Positions 11,222 through 23,012 of a DNA stretch of 64,000 bases are shown here, one piece after another. Position numbers and translations under genes: made by a program. Source of the stretch: Limnomonas spitsbergensis (taxonomy: Eukaryota; Chlorophyta; Chlorophyceae; Chlamydomonadales). The stretch covers positions 3,570,001 to 3,634,000 of the forward strand of contig JAYJMM010000036.1 in assembly GCA_037349105.1 (NCBI GenBank), in the 5' to 3' direction. How positions within the stretch are numbered: position 1 is the first letter of the stretch; the number at the start of each line of letters is the position of its first letter. The notes beneath the pieces are model-generated. The model did not search any database. It had not been told where the DNA came from and saw only the letters and a list, made by a program, of their open reading frames with translations.

Positions 11222-14200
11222 GGCCAAAATTCACCTGTGATGCAGCCACAGCCTGGCACACACCAAACACGAGTGTGATGTTGGTGCGGATCCCATCCTT
11301 CTCCAAGGCCTCTGTGACAGGAAGGGCATGCAAACGTGTTGCCTCAAACTTTGGCCTTGATTTCATGAGGTTCAGCATCCGAAACAAAGATGTCAAGGTC
11401 GAAGCCCCCCTGAGATTAACTCAAGCTGGTAGAGCAAGAGCAGGGTAGCTGAAGGGTAGCTGGAGCAGGGCAGAGGAGTAGGATAGCAGTGCAAAGTGAT
11501 AAATAAATCAACGGGCTACCAGAATTGGGCTTCATTTCAATGCACCGAATGGTCTTGAGCATCACGATCTTCAGCTGCCTCATAAAGAATGATTTCGAAC
11601 TGCTCAAAGGATCACGTGTGAACATGTTCTGGATGCTGCCGCTTTGGTTGGGGCTGGATGCTTTGGTGAGGGTTGGAGCAGAGCACTGGCTGATGAGGAG
11701 TCTGCTGATTGCTCCCCTAGCTGGCTGGCAAGTGAATCGGCCCCAGCGTTTTGCGACCTTACTGCCTTCCAGATCCCCTGCTGGGTCTGACAGTCACCTG
11801 CGCAGCGGATGCCCTCCCATGTCCCAGCCAGCTTGATGAGCACACGCTCACGCCCGACACCGGCGGCCTCGTACAACGCAATGATACGCCTCGCTCGCAC
11901 CTCAGAGGCCGCCGCATCAAACGACAGACGGATGTCCACCTGATGTTTGCAGGGCACATGCAAAGGGTTAGGGCACAAGCATGAAGTGGACCCAGGCACC
12001 CAGGAGTGTGACAGGCATACAGGTAGGGCACAAGCATGACGTGCACCCAGATACAGAGGGTGTCAGACATGCAGATAAAGCACAAGCATGAACTGGACCC
12101 AGACACCCAGGAGGGTGTCAGGCATACAGGTAGGGCACAAGCATGAAGTGCACCCAGATACTGAGGGTGTCAGACATGTAGATTAAGCACAAGCATGAAC
12201 TGGACTCAGGCACTAGGGAGGGTGTCAGGCATACAGGTAGGGCACACGCATGACGTGCACCCAGATACAGAGGGTGTCAGACATGCAGATTAAGCACAAG
12301 CATGAACTGGACCCAGGCACCCAGGAGGGTGTCAGGCATACAGGTAGGGCACAAGCATGAAGTGCTACCAGATACTGAGGGAGTCAGACATGTAGATTAA
12401 GCACAAGCATGAACTAGACTCAGGCACTAGGGAGGGTGTCAGGCATACAGGTAGGGCACAAGCATGGATAGGACCCAGCACTAAGGTTTTCAGACAGAGG
12501 GCATATGCCTTGGGCACAACCATAAATTGGGCACAGGCATGAAGCGTTTATTGAACCCATACACAGAGCACAAGCACGAAGTGAGGTTTTTAGGCAGAGG
12601 GCACATGCATGATGCATTGGGTACAACCATAAATTTGGCACAGACATAAAGTGTTTACTGAGCCCATACATAGGGCACGGGCACTGAGCACATATATAGG
12701 GCACGGTCCCAGGGCACAGACCTAAGATACATTCACATTCTAGAATGTGTTCAAGACTTTGGTAGCCACGCACCTCAGTAGAGACGTATCCAGGTACGAT
12801 TGCTAAGATCTTGCATCCTAGGTTGACCGAGAGGTGGTCGATGGCCAGGCTGACCGCATCTGAAGAGGGCGCAGCACCGCTGCCAGATGGGGTAGAACTC
12901 TTGGCCGCCTCAACGGCCGCATCCACCAGCGCTGAGTACTCGGGTTCGGAGCCGCGGGCAGCCGCCTGGGACACAAACAGTGGGTTGGTGGCTGCGCGGG
13001 GAAGTGGGTGGGATGGCAGGGAGATAGTAGGGTAAGGACAAGAAGGGAGGACAAGGGAGGACAAGGGAGGTGCAGGGGTGTTTGTATGTGTATGCATGGT
13101 TGTCGCGGTGAATAGGTGCACCTAAGGAATAGGTGAACCAAGCAAAAAGAACACTGCTCATGCATCGTGACATGAAGGCCTTTGAGTTACTCGTAGATAA
13201 AGGAAATCATTAAGGGTTCTGGGTTAGGGGCCTGAGGGTATAGGCAGATTCACAGAAATAATGGCTTTGAATGTGCATCCTGTCAATCCATGTGCAGGGG
13301 TTGCCCATGTTAAAATAAATAGATGAGGTTCAGAGCTTCACATGTGAGCAGAGATGGAAAATCTACCATGTACCTATTGTATAAATCAGCTACGTGCCTA
13401 CGTCAGTCTCGGAAGTCATCTACATGCACCTGTGAGTGCAGCATGATCCAATCTCAATGCAAGCCTCCATGACATGCATCTAGCTGATGGTTTAGGGTTT
13501 GCGTGTGAAAGTTACGAAAACCTGAACCTGAAATCAATGAGGGCACCAGTCTGTATGGCTCTTTGATCGCCATACGAGGCTTAAAGCTCTCCATGACTTC
13601 AGTGTGCAGCTTATGCCTTCAAGTGAAAAAAACATCGCTCCTGACCGTCACTTAACAGGCTGTGGCCACGAGGCCGCTGGTACGAGCCGGATCAACAGCT
13701 CCAGCTGCATGGACAATCTTATCCAATCTTATGATCATGATATGCAATCTTATGGTGATATGCAATCTTAGGATGACATGCAATCTTATGATGGCATGCA
13801 ATCTTATGATCATGACGAGGACATGCAATCTTCAGATCATGACATCGATAAGATGTTGAATGCCCTTATAATCCATCCCTTGCACCATTTAATAAAGGCA
13901 TTTGTTCTCCATGTTCTCCATTTTCGTCACTAGGTTCCATGTGTAAGCCTTTGTGCCACTGTCTCACACTATTCGCACTCATGCCCCTTGAAGGCATGCA
14001 CCATGCATACGCCATGCAATGTGTGTGCGCTTTCCGCCTATCCTCCATATTTCCGTTATGCTCTCCCTTTTTACGTACTGGCGTCTGTGATGAGCCCGGT
14101 GGCTGCGAATCGTTGGATGATGGCCAGGTCACCGGTGTCGATGCTGAGGACGGTCATGCCTGCCAGCTGCGCGAGCTGGGACGTCTTGGAGACCACCAGA

Positions 14201-14379
14201 GGTGAAACAGTCGCTGCGAATGCTGAAGTGGCCCTGAGTGCGGTTCCTTGGCGTGCATACTGATGCGAAGATGGCCGCTGATGGCGCTGCAGCATCAGCT
14301 GATGGGTGCGATGGAGGGCGGGGCATCTGCCGCCCGTGGAAGGGACGAGGGCGCCAGGTTTTCCGAGGCAAGAGTTCAT
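9257..14379 (-). CDS. TAL: Transaldolase, plastid type
   Basis: Transfers a dihydroxyacetone unit between sugar phosphates in the pentose phosphate pathway. Seven exons on the minus strand: 14379-14079, 12991-12774, 11939-11798, 11311-11235, 10800-10682, 10290-10146 and 9475-9257. Phases agree throughout (406 aa). Residues 1 to about 65 are Arg/Ser/Ala-rich and look like a chloroplast transit peptide. The core starts [19 protein letters not shown]. The signature DATTNPLF is rebuilt across intron 1. Further marks: [12 protein letters not shown], the Schiff-base Lys in [11 protein letters not shown] (about residue 209), [15 protein letters not shown], and a C-terminal [15 protein letters not shown]. 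Intron 5 fits best with a GC donor (GCAAAT at 10681-10676); the nearby GT donor would break the frame unless a micro-exon exists. Exon 6 has partial copies in the next intron. Confidence 0.95.
9841..10055 (-). repeat. Partial copies of the end of transaldolase exon 6
   Basis: Two blocks, at 9841-9890 and 10010-10055, repeat the last 30 or so bases of exon 6 (10146-10180) and part of the adjoining intron. On the minus strand the exon reads [10 protein letters not shown] then GT; the copies read [10 protein letters not shown] with GT kept, and [10 protein letters not shown] with GT lost. They lie inside intron 6. Confidence 0.85.
11174..11222 (+). repeat. Trinucleotide tracts (CAT)n and (CAG)n
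   Basis: Seven or so CAT units followed by about eight CAG units begin a dozen bases inside intron 4 of the transaldolase gene, next to its donor site. Confidence 0.95.
11945..12475. repeat. Minisatellite in transaldolase intron 2
   Basis: A compound unit of roughly 105 bases, made of two diverged halves sharing GCACAAGCATGAA, GACCCAG and GGGTGTCAG.CATACAG, is repeated about five times. It starts directly against the exon 3 acceptor. Open frames through it are by-products. Confidence 0.9.
13724..13850. repeat. Short array of ATGCAATCTTATGAT units
   Basis: About six imperfect copies of a 17-21 base unit with GATCATGA palindromes lie in intron 1 of the transaldolase gene. No coding role is suggested. 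Confidence 0.8.
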
Positions 14380-15627
14380 TGTGGCGATATTACACGATGC
14401 GCTTGCTGCAAAGATAAGGAATAATCTGCACCAGAGCCATGTCAACCGCTTCCTAGTATCTTACCTCGTCCCAACCGATCGGTGTTTGGAAGACGCGGAT
14501 CCATGATATTGATAATCGTGTACAGCGGTTGTGGTCGGTTATGACTGTCACACAAGCGGGTGAGACCTCTGTCTCTGACGCCTTGGTTCCTTGACGGTCA
14601 TTTCTTCTTAATCACCCCCACCGTCTCCTCCTCCTCGCCATGTGCTCATTGCGAAGCACGGCAGTGTACCAAGTTCAGGTTTCAGGCTGCTCCAACAACT
14701 CAATCCCCACAGAGAAATTTGGACCTGTCAAATAGCACGCACCCCGAGCATACACCCCCCCTGATGCACACAATGCTAATAATGATTCTGCAATGCACAG
14801 TTATCTAGATTTCACAGGTCTTATCTCCTCTCTTCTTCAGATTCATACTGCCAGGCCTTTTGAAGGAGATCCTGCCCTGGGGTGGATGCATACACCAGGA
14901 AATGCTATATTGATGCGTTTAAGAAAGAAAGATATACGCCCTGGGGCATGGATTGGTGCGTTTACAAGTACCATTCTCCCTCAAACAGTCAGTGAGTGGA
15001 ACAGATCATGGCTAAACCAGACTCAGTCACCAACTCTGGCCATCCACACACACACACATCTCATACCGGTAGGCATCGGATTGTATTTTGTTATGCTTGC
15101 AGCACAAGTTAAAGGAGTTGGCTGGTGCATACAAGAGCCCACTACCGGTAGGCACATAATTTCAGCGTTTTACAAATGTCTAGATGCATGACTAGGCACA
15201 CAAGGTTCAATATACGTCCTCAGTTGCTGCAACAGCCAGGAATTGTCCACTCAGCCGATATCAGAAAGTTGGCCTCACTCCTAACAGAAAAGCCACGTGC
15301 CAGTATGGGCGCAACTAATAACGGGCTGCAAATCTGTCAGAGAAAAAACTGCAGTGCATTTCCTACTGAATGGCCCTTCTTTAGCTAGGTCAGAAGAACG
15401 TTTCGATGCTCAAATCTGCAATCCGACGCGGCCGTGCCCTAAACAGTCCCACATCACCCACAAGCATACCGGTAGCTGTCCAGTAATCACAGCAAGTGTT
15501 TAGCTGTGGTGTCCCGGTATCCTCCAAGGGCAGGCTGCAAGCATCACATTTCAGAATGCAGTTGTGCATTCAGCATTTTTCAAGAGTTTACAGTTTTTCA
15601 GATTGCAACTGGCTGGAGTGTCAGCTC
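14380..15627. other. Spacer between the dioxygenase 3' end and the transaldolase start
   Basis: The two minus-strand genes are tandem here, so this holds the transaldolase promoter and the dioxygenase 3' region. The motif ACCGGTAG recurs near 15066, 15143 and 15470. No gene or RNA was recognised. Confidence 0.4.
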
Positions 15628-18600
15628 TTACAATGTGCGACGCTTCAGCTGCTGCATGGCAAAGGCGAAAGATCCAAGAAGACGAAAGGTACAGCAAAAA
15701 AAACAGAGCGAGGTCAGGCTGAGGAGACCTGTCCCCGTCTGATCTACCAGAGCCTTGATTGACCCATCAGGTCCGCAGTAGACTATGACCAAAACAAACA
15801 AAAACACAAACATTATGCGCAACATCAAGGTCACCGGAACAAGATTCAAGCCCACACACACCCTGCATTTTCTTGGCTTATCTCATGGATTGCACTGGGC
15901 TGGTCGCCAGGCAATGGGTGGGGAAGGATACCCACTTGGGGCTTGAAGGGTATCTCACCATGAAGTCACTGCCACCTGTACCCCGCTCCTCCGATTGCTT
16001 GATGGAGAACTTCGCAATGTAGTTGAAAGCGAAGGCCTTGTGCTGGGACCTGACCAGGCGCACAACAAAGGATGGTGCACAAACAGCAAACGAGGTCACA
16101 TTATGCCTGACCAAAAAGATTGAGCAGGACCGATTAGCCAGACCAAGAGATCAGCCCACTCGTTTTTGTCGGGAGGGCTGAATATCTGAAGCACAGCGCA
16201 ACTCGCTCACTCAGGTATCATCAGTCATCCAGCCCATTTCTTATCATGCCGACCTCCACAGTGGTGGAAGTATACAGAGCCATGCAGAACATGTGAAGAG
16301 CTCTATTCAAATCCTCTATGCCCTTTACTATTGAACCGAGAACGGGGCTCATCAATCTTCAAACCATCCCAAGGCAGGGCATCATCATTCATCCCACGCA
16401 CCTGAACCTCTCCAGCTCCTGCACCGCCTCGTTGTAGACCTCCTTCAGCCGTCCACCCCTCGTCTTGCACAACTCCCTCACACCACCATTCACCCCTCTA
16501 GGCGCGCTCCTCAGCTGCTCCACATACGACCGGTGCTGCGGCGGCATGTGAAGAGCCATGGCGGAGAGGTAGGCCTTGAGCCTGGCATGCAGAGGAGGTG
16601 AAGAGAGAGGGATCAGCCAGTCTGGGTCTTACTGATGTGTCTCCCTCGCCATTGTCCCTCCCTGGTGGACACTTGGGTATGTCTCTTTTGTGTTAAGTGC
16701 ATTGTGTGTGTTTATGTGCATGTTAATGAACATCCTTGCATGCTCATGTATAGACACGTGTGTGGTTGTCTGCATGCTGATGTGCATACGTGTGTATGAG
16801 TGCAGGTCGGTGTATATTTCTGCCCAAGAGGGAGCAAGGTACGAGAAGGCAGATTATAGCCAATTTGGGCACAAACTGGCCAGCATTATGCATTTCTCAG
16901 CTGGCGCGGTTGGCACATGTCGACCTGAAAGGGACTCCTCCATCCATGCAAGACTTTCTGGATCGCATCTCCACACTACATATCCTAGACCGGGCGTCCT
17001 CCCCTCCTCGTAGGTTCCAACCAGTGCTGTGCAATTGCGCCGTAATTAAAAAATTGTGTGGATAAATACGGCCCCTTACTGGTACAAGTAGCTGAATTTG
17101 CCTTGTTATAACGGTGACTAAAACTCAGCTACGTAATTCAGCTACCGCAAGGACCGTGATCGGCACAGCACTGGTTCCAACTCGTACTCTTCCATCAACA
17201 CATCTATCCGGACACTTGGCAAAATTGACGCACCAGTCTTCTTCGTGTTCTATGCCCAGCGCCGCGTCGAAGGCTGGAACGATGCTGCTCTGAGCGCCCG
17301 TCTCACCATACAGCTGTACCGGGACATCGCTGACACCCTCATAGATGAGTCCCTGCACATTCAAGTTGCGTCCCCCCGGAATGATTTCAGGGGTCCGTCA
17401 GGGTTTGGCTAACACACTTGTAGGTGAGTCCCTGCACATTTAAGTGGCATCCTCCCAGTATCAATTTTGGGATTACCGTTGATGGATTAGGGTTAGGGTT
17501 AGGGTTATGGTCAGCATTAGGGTCAGGATAAGGTTTAGGATTAGGGTTAGGATTAACGGTGAAGCCAACATACTCGTACATGTGAGTCCTTGTACATTCT
17601 AGCTGCATCTTCCTCTAACCATGTCGTCAGTTTCATTGAGAACCCGTTCATGTTCTATGCAAATATTTTCAGGTTTCAGCTTCAAGGCGTATTTGGAGCC
17701 CACTAATTGGGTGGCAGATGCATTCATCATTCCAACCAGCAGCCTTTGGAAAACCTGATGCCACCGGACCATCTCCGATGCTTCCGGCTGTACTGTCACA
17801 GCTAACATTGGGATTTGGGAAGGTAGGTGTGAACAAGTTTTTACAGCATCACGTAGGCTCTTCAACCACCTTGATTCCCCCCCCTCCCTGGAAGCACTCT
17901 GATGCCAGCATGTATGGGATCCCTACTTACTGCCGTAGATATAGAAATGATGGTCTGCTTTCGATGGCACTCCAGTCCCAACATTGTTTGATCTTCAGTG
18001 ATGCCCTAATATCTTCAGTGCTGCACCATAACAGTCGTCACGGGCGCACAGCACCCAAAACCCTGAACACCATGAGCCCCCCCCCAAAAACCTGACCACA
18101 TCCCTCAGGCTAAACAGGATGGCTTAATTGTCCTCTGCATTAATTCAATGCCACTGTCTTCAAAGCCTACACTTGCCTGGGGAAGTGCAGGGTTGCTTTT
18201 CCACCCACTCATCGGCAAACGGACCCTGGGCAGCAGGCAATGGACACAGCACGACTGTCACACCAAGCACTACACAAGGGGTGAAGTAAAGACAGCATCT
18301 CAGGCGAAACATCACACAGCAGAAACCTCATTCAGCCAGGTTGAAGGTGCACAATTCCTCTTATAAGTCAAAGGGAAGTTCTCTTAGAAGTCAGAGCAAG
18401 GGAAGTTCCTCCCGTCAGCTCAATTACATCACCCCCTGACCTAGCAGCTGATCCTGGCCAATCCTCTATGCTGCCTACCCATCCACTCCCCACTCTGACG
18501 CCCCACCTGTGGTAGTAGATGTATGGGTCACACTTCTCTCCCATGCACGAAAGCGTGGTTTGCATGGCTTGGAGCGAGGCGGTGATGGCCTGGAGCCCCA

Positions 18601-21600
18601 GCACTAGGCCGTCCTCGTCTCCCTGGGGTGAGCAGAAGAGGTAAAGCAGGGGACGGGGATTGGCTTGAGTTCTGTCTGACAGACCGACCGAAGATTCAAA
18701 ATATATGCGACTTCAAGGATCTAGATGGCTTCTTACCCACTCATGGCTTCATCTGTGTTTTTATGTTGGGCATACCTATGCCTTGAGGCGTGCTCGATAT
18801 CTGCTTCTCAAGCCAAGGCATCCGCACCCAGCGTTTCTTTTTTCGGCTACAGGTCCACCTTCAAAGGGCCGCAGCATGGCCGCAAGAGGCCCGATTAAGA
18901 CCAAACTTGGGCCGGCCTACGGCTGGTGGCCAGAGCAGCAAAGCTGGCCAGGAATGGGTCCTCCGGCCAGCGGTCTGAGTGTAGCTGACATGTAGCTGAG
19001 TCACGAAAAAGAAACACTATCGGCAACCCAGGGTACAGCTACCGTTTAATTTTGCCTCCCCTCATAATTAACGTTGTTTGAGTTTCTGAGGGATCCATGC
19101 ATTTACTGATTATTGATTGTCGGCGCCAGTTTTCAGTCGGAAATTAAGAGTTTTTGTCGACAATTTGCCTTGAGGGCAGCATTAAAAGAACACATTTTTA
19201 TGCCCGTAGGAAGGCAAATCAAATCTTTAGTACATCAACTTCAAAACAACTTCAAAATAAACACATTTTAAGACGAGGGCAATGATTCGCCCCACCCTTA
19301 CCTTCAGCCCGTACTACCTTCACAGCTGCCTGCTGCATGGGGGATGAGGGAGCAGGGGGCAAGGGGTGGGCAGGGAGGGGACGAGGTTTAGACAAGGGCC
19401 ATAATTTGCCCTACCCCTCTGTTCAGCCCACACTACCTTCAGAGCTGCCTGCTGCATGCGCCCGAGCATGGCAAGGGCAGGGCCTGCCTTGGCCTCAATG
19501 TCGACATGCACCAGACGGAAATGCTCCTCGTCCGGCCCACCCAGGAAGTTCTGCACCAACATGTTTGAATTCGAAATTGAATTTGAATTGCAAGCATGGC
19601 TGCCAGCCCCATTCCATTGTTCATAGCCCAGCGACGAGCGGGCTCAGATCCTAACAGACTAGCACATCAAAGTAGCAGGCACATGAAATGTTTGGATTTC
19701 AATCCTCTGGCTAGAGCGAGGCAAACACGGATCCCCAGACGGGATTAAGAACTCTATTCATTGCTTGGTAGAACTTTGGCTTGTTTCGTGACTTTTCAGG
19801 TTTGCTTTGTTGAATGAATGAATTAAATTACAGGTCTCCAACTAACAAGTGAATGTTTTAATATTGGGAGTGAGCCCTTCCTTCAGACACAAACTCTAGC
19901 ATGGTGATCGCGAGGCAGCGTTTCCGCCCCGAGCTGTCACAATTTACCAAGCTATATAACATCCTTCGTCAATGGTGATGGCCATCACCTTCCTCCATGG
20001 TGATGGCCAGGATGCGGTCTTGGACCCCAGCTTCCCTGTTCCCCAGTCCTCATGCCCCAAGGTACCCGAGGGGGCATATACCCCTCAAACAAAAAATACA
20101 TGCCTAAGCCTTCCCTGGATTTCCACCTACCCCCCTTGGCCGGGACGTGCTACTGGGGGGCAGGCCGGCCAAGGGGTGACGGTGGGCCGGCTTCATCTCA
20201 AAATCTCAAAGAACACGAAGTCGATAATGCAATTATCTTTCCCTTTCACATGCATCCCTTCCTCCCCCACTAGCTCATGTCTCACATTTAGGCATACAAT
20301 ATTGCCCAGCTCGATGGGACCCTGCGGGTCGATCCGCCTCCAATTCAGCAGGTTGTACGTTGCATACACAAGCACCGGGGGCATGTCCAGCGCCTTGGAC
20401 ACGGCAGACCAGGGCACTGCCAGGCGGGCAGGCAGGATCTGGGGCACCTCGTCGCCACTCTCACACCACATGTACGCCTATATAGAAAAAGGGATAGGCA
20501 GGGCATGATGAACCAGGTTTCCAGGTAGAGAGTGAAAGATTGAGCCAGAGGGCTTTTGGATGAGCCAGGAATGAGGTGTGGTTAGGATGACGGGTCGAGG
20601 GCGTGAGGATCAGGGTGACGCGGTGACGGAGGCTGCTGAGTGCTGAATCTCCTAGGGGTGGACTGCACAGCAGGATGAGCATGCTTACTGCCAAGATCGC
20701 ATGCCAAACACTGGGGCAGAGGCAGAGGCTGAGGCAAAGGCGAGGGCAGAGGCAAAGGCAAGGGCAGGGACAAAGCCGGAGGCCTTCCTACCGTTCACAC
20801 CGTTTTCCCCGAAAGTGACCCTTTGGGTCGCAATCTGTTTGAGATGAATCAGATAGAGGGCAAGGTTCTGTTCTGATGTCATCTTCGTGCTCAGCCACAG
20901 TCCCTGAGACTTTGCATCCCATGCCACCTTGAATCTTCTTGACATGAATGAAAGGAGTGAGGCTCAGAATCCTTGCAGCCATTTCAAGGAGATTCAAGCT
21001 GCCACAGGAAGGGAGGAGGGTACTGTACTGCTGTGGCTGAGCAAGCAGACAAATAATATTGTACATTTCAAGTGCAGACAGTCTTTTGGTCACCTAGCCC
21101 TCATACTTAAGGCACTAGACTCACTGCTGCCTGCGTCCGACCCTCAAAACTGTCCCAAATTGAAATTTTGAACTTAGGGAAAATTGCTTTCAGTTGATGT
21201 CAGAACAATTGGAATTCATATTTGTATTCCCTTTTAAATGAATGTCTCCCCTACAAATCGGACGCAGGATGCCTGATCACGTCTTGCTCGGACATGAGCA
21301 GGCAGCCTGTGCTCCACTTGTGTGCCCGGCTCACATGAGCCAAGAACGACAGCGTCATGTACGTGCGCCATTGCTCCGCTTCCCCCATCGTCTCAAAGAG
21401 GTGCATGGGGAAGGGCGGCAGCTCCGTCAAGGACCTCCTCAACCGCCCAGATCCTGAAACATCCGACAAGAAGGGCAGGTTGAGGGACGCGAGGTGTCAT
21501 CAGTGTGATTGTGTAATTCCAATGGTTTGTGTGATGTGTGTAATTCACACGATCTGTGTCATTTGCATGATTCGAGTCATTTAAATGATTTGTGTGATGT

Positions 21601-23012
21601 GTGTAATTCACACGATCTGCGTCATTTGCATGATTCGTTTCATTTAAATGATTTGTGTAATTCACACAATCTGCGTCATTTGCATGATTCGTTTCATTTA
21701 AATGATGTGTGTAATTCACACAATCTGCGTCATTTGCATGATTCGTTTCATTTAAATGATGTGTGTAATTCACACAATCTGCGTCATTTGCATGATTCGT
21801 TTCATTTAAATGATTTGGGTGATGTGTGTAATTGACACAAGCTGCGACATTTGCATGATTCGTGCCATTTGCATGATTTGTGTAGGCCTTTCACCTAAAC
21901 GACACGTGAATGGCAGAGGGCACATGCAGCACTTTCACGGATTGTAGACCTCTGAAACCAGTCACCTGATTATGCCGCCCCCCCCTGAACCTTCCTCCCC
22001 GAGCAAAATGTCAGCTGTTTCATGACCCCCCCTGTGCGCTTCACCCTTGAACCCTCAGCTGGAGAAAAGCTCCTGACCCCCTCACCTGAAGCCACGCTGA
22101 GCCGGGGAATATCTTGCATGGCTTTCTCCCAAGGCTTCAGGTCTTCTTCAGATCCCATGCTGGAAGCATCAGAGTGGACACAGAGAGGGGCTAAGTGGAT
22201 ATTGCAATAAATCACCCATAATGTGCCTGGGTCAATTTTCCATCGCCTACCTCTTAGAACCAATGTCCTTGAACGTGTGTGGCTGCCATGGCACATACTA
22301 ACCGTTACATCACCTGGCCTTGTGATCAATTCAAATGGGTGAGTTTATGCTCTGTAGGAGTGCAGTCAGCACTGGTTATCAAACGTGCTATTGCTGGCCG
22401 GCCAGCATCGGTGGAGGTGTAGCAATGGCATCATTGGAGGTGTAGCACTTGCGAGCAATTGGGCATTCTGGTATGCCTTGAGGCTAAAATATGAGGAGGC
22501 TGTTGAGGCCCCCGCTGCTGCAGTTGTTGAAGCCCCTGAAGAGGCTGATGAGGTGGCTGAGGTGGCCGAGGCTGCAGATGCGGAAGCTGAGGCTGCATCC
22601 AAGGATGAGGAGATGGCGGACGCGGGGAAAGCTACGGCTGCGGTCAAAGCTTAGGAGGGCATGTCTCACTCTGCTAGAACCTGGCAGGGTATAATTGTAT
22701 TTAAGGCTTACCAGTTATCTGGACATGGCATCAGATAGTCTGTCTCGGGTATCACTTCCTGTTTAGTGGCACAGAGGTCTGCACGCTGCTCTGCGCACTA
22801 GTCTGAGCCCTCTGGATGCGCAGCCTTCCGATTCAAGCTTTTTGAGCCTTGGTCACAGCAACGCACCTGTCAGTTGGATCTTGAATGGGTAGGAAACCTC
22901 GACCTAGGTTCACACCATCTGCATGGAACGTCCCTTGCATGGGTGCTTCTGCCTCGAGCAGCGGGCTGGCAGTCCTGACATGGTCACCCTCTGCACTGCT
23001 GATAAAGGTCAT
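15628..23012 (-). CDS. IDO: Indoleamine 2,3-dioxygenase family protein
   Basis: Haem dioxygenase family that opens the indole ring of tryptophan to N-formylkynurenine. Minus-strand exons: 23012-22867, 22159-22086, 21453-21335, 20477-20286, 19550-19437, 18622-18507, about 17396-17234, 16581-16402, 16049-15959, and possibly 15753-15628. Marks in order: GRGFLPIQDP, LKPWEKAMQDIP, LSFLAHAYMWC joined across intron 3, LPARLAVPWSAVSKAL, PPVLVYATYNLLNW, NFLGGPDEEHFRLVHVDIEA, GLIYEGV, GAQSSIVPAFDAALGI, HMPPQHRSYVEQL, SQHKAFAFNYI with the likely haem-ligand His, and GTGGSDFM. The 5' edge of the exon with GLIYEGV is unresolved: the frame is open back to about 17398 but has no AG there, and this exon head is repeated twice upstream in the intron. 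The last exon and the start (first ATG of a compact N terminus; the frame is open to 23270) are less certain. Confidence 0.92.
17022..17173. mobile_element. hAT-type MITE in a dioxygenase intron
   Basis: A 152-base element with terminal inverted repeats CAGTGCTGTGC / GCACAGCACTG, flanked by a perfect 8-base duplication GTTCCAAC (17014-17021 and 17174-17181). An 8-base duplication and CAGTG-type ends are typical of hAT transposons. A relative lies at 32165-32322, sharing GTAGCTGAATTTGCC, ACGGTGACT and CTCAGCTACGTAATTCA. Confidence 0.9.
17408..17615 (-). repeat. Two partial copies of the dioxygenase exon head (GLIYEGV exon)
   Basis: Blocks near 17408-17460 and 17572-17615 repeat 17330-17385, the 5' part of the exon containing GLIYEGV. 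On the minus strand the first copy still reads LGGCHLNVQGLTYKCV; the second is more decayed. Between them lies a short run of TTAGGG-like repeats. Confidence 0.8.
17486..17560 (+). repeat. Short interstitial TTAGGG-like tract
   Basis: About ten perfect or near-perfect TTAGGG units (GATTAGGGTTAGGGTTAGGG, then variants such as GTCAGG and TTTAGG) lie in a dioxygenase intron. Confidence 0.8.
19040..19230. repeat. Dispersed repeat with terminal inverted repeats, copy 2
   Basis: Related to 6895-7100. Ends are TTTTGCCTCCCCTC and GTAGGAAGGCAAAT. It lies in an intron of the dioxygenase gene. Probable non-autonomous DNA element. Confidence 0.65.
19273..19340 (-). repeat. Partial copy of dioxygenase exon 5 end with donor site
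   Basis: Repeats 19390-19456, that is, the last 20 bases of exon 5, its donor and about 45 intron bases, at a period of 117 bases. The copied donor is intact on the minus strand (GTGAAG then GTAGTA). Confidence 0.85.
20700..20775. repeat. Purine-rich GGCAGA/GGCAAA tract
   Basis: An imperfect hexamer run lies in intron 3 of the dioxygenase gene. It has no evident function. Confidence 0.7.
21520..21885. repeat. 54-bp minisatellite with palindromic subunits
   Basis: Six or so copies of a 54-base unit containing GTGTGTAATTCACACAA, CATTTGCATGATT and CATTTAAATG. The first and last are near-perfect palindromes, so each unit can fold. The array lies in dioxygenase intron 2, about 65 bases before exon 3. 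Confidence 0.9.
22400..22654 (+). other. Possible antisense Ala/Glu-rich coding segment
   Basis: Inside dioxygenase intron 1, a plus-strand frame reads GVALASNWAFWYALRLKYEE and then about 50 residues of Ala/Glu/Asp with few other types, ending in a stop. It resembles the acidic C terminus of some proteins, but I recognise no family. It could equally be low-complexity intron sequence. A 27-base repeat of GGAGGTGTAGCA lies at its start. Confidence 0.25.
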
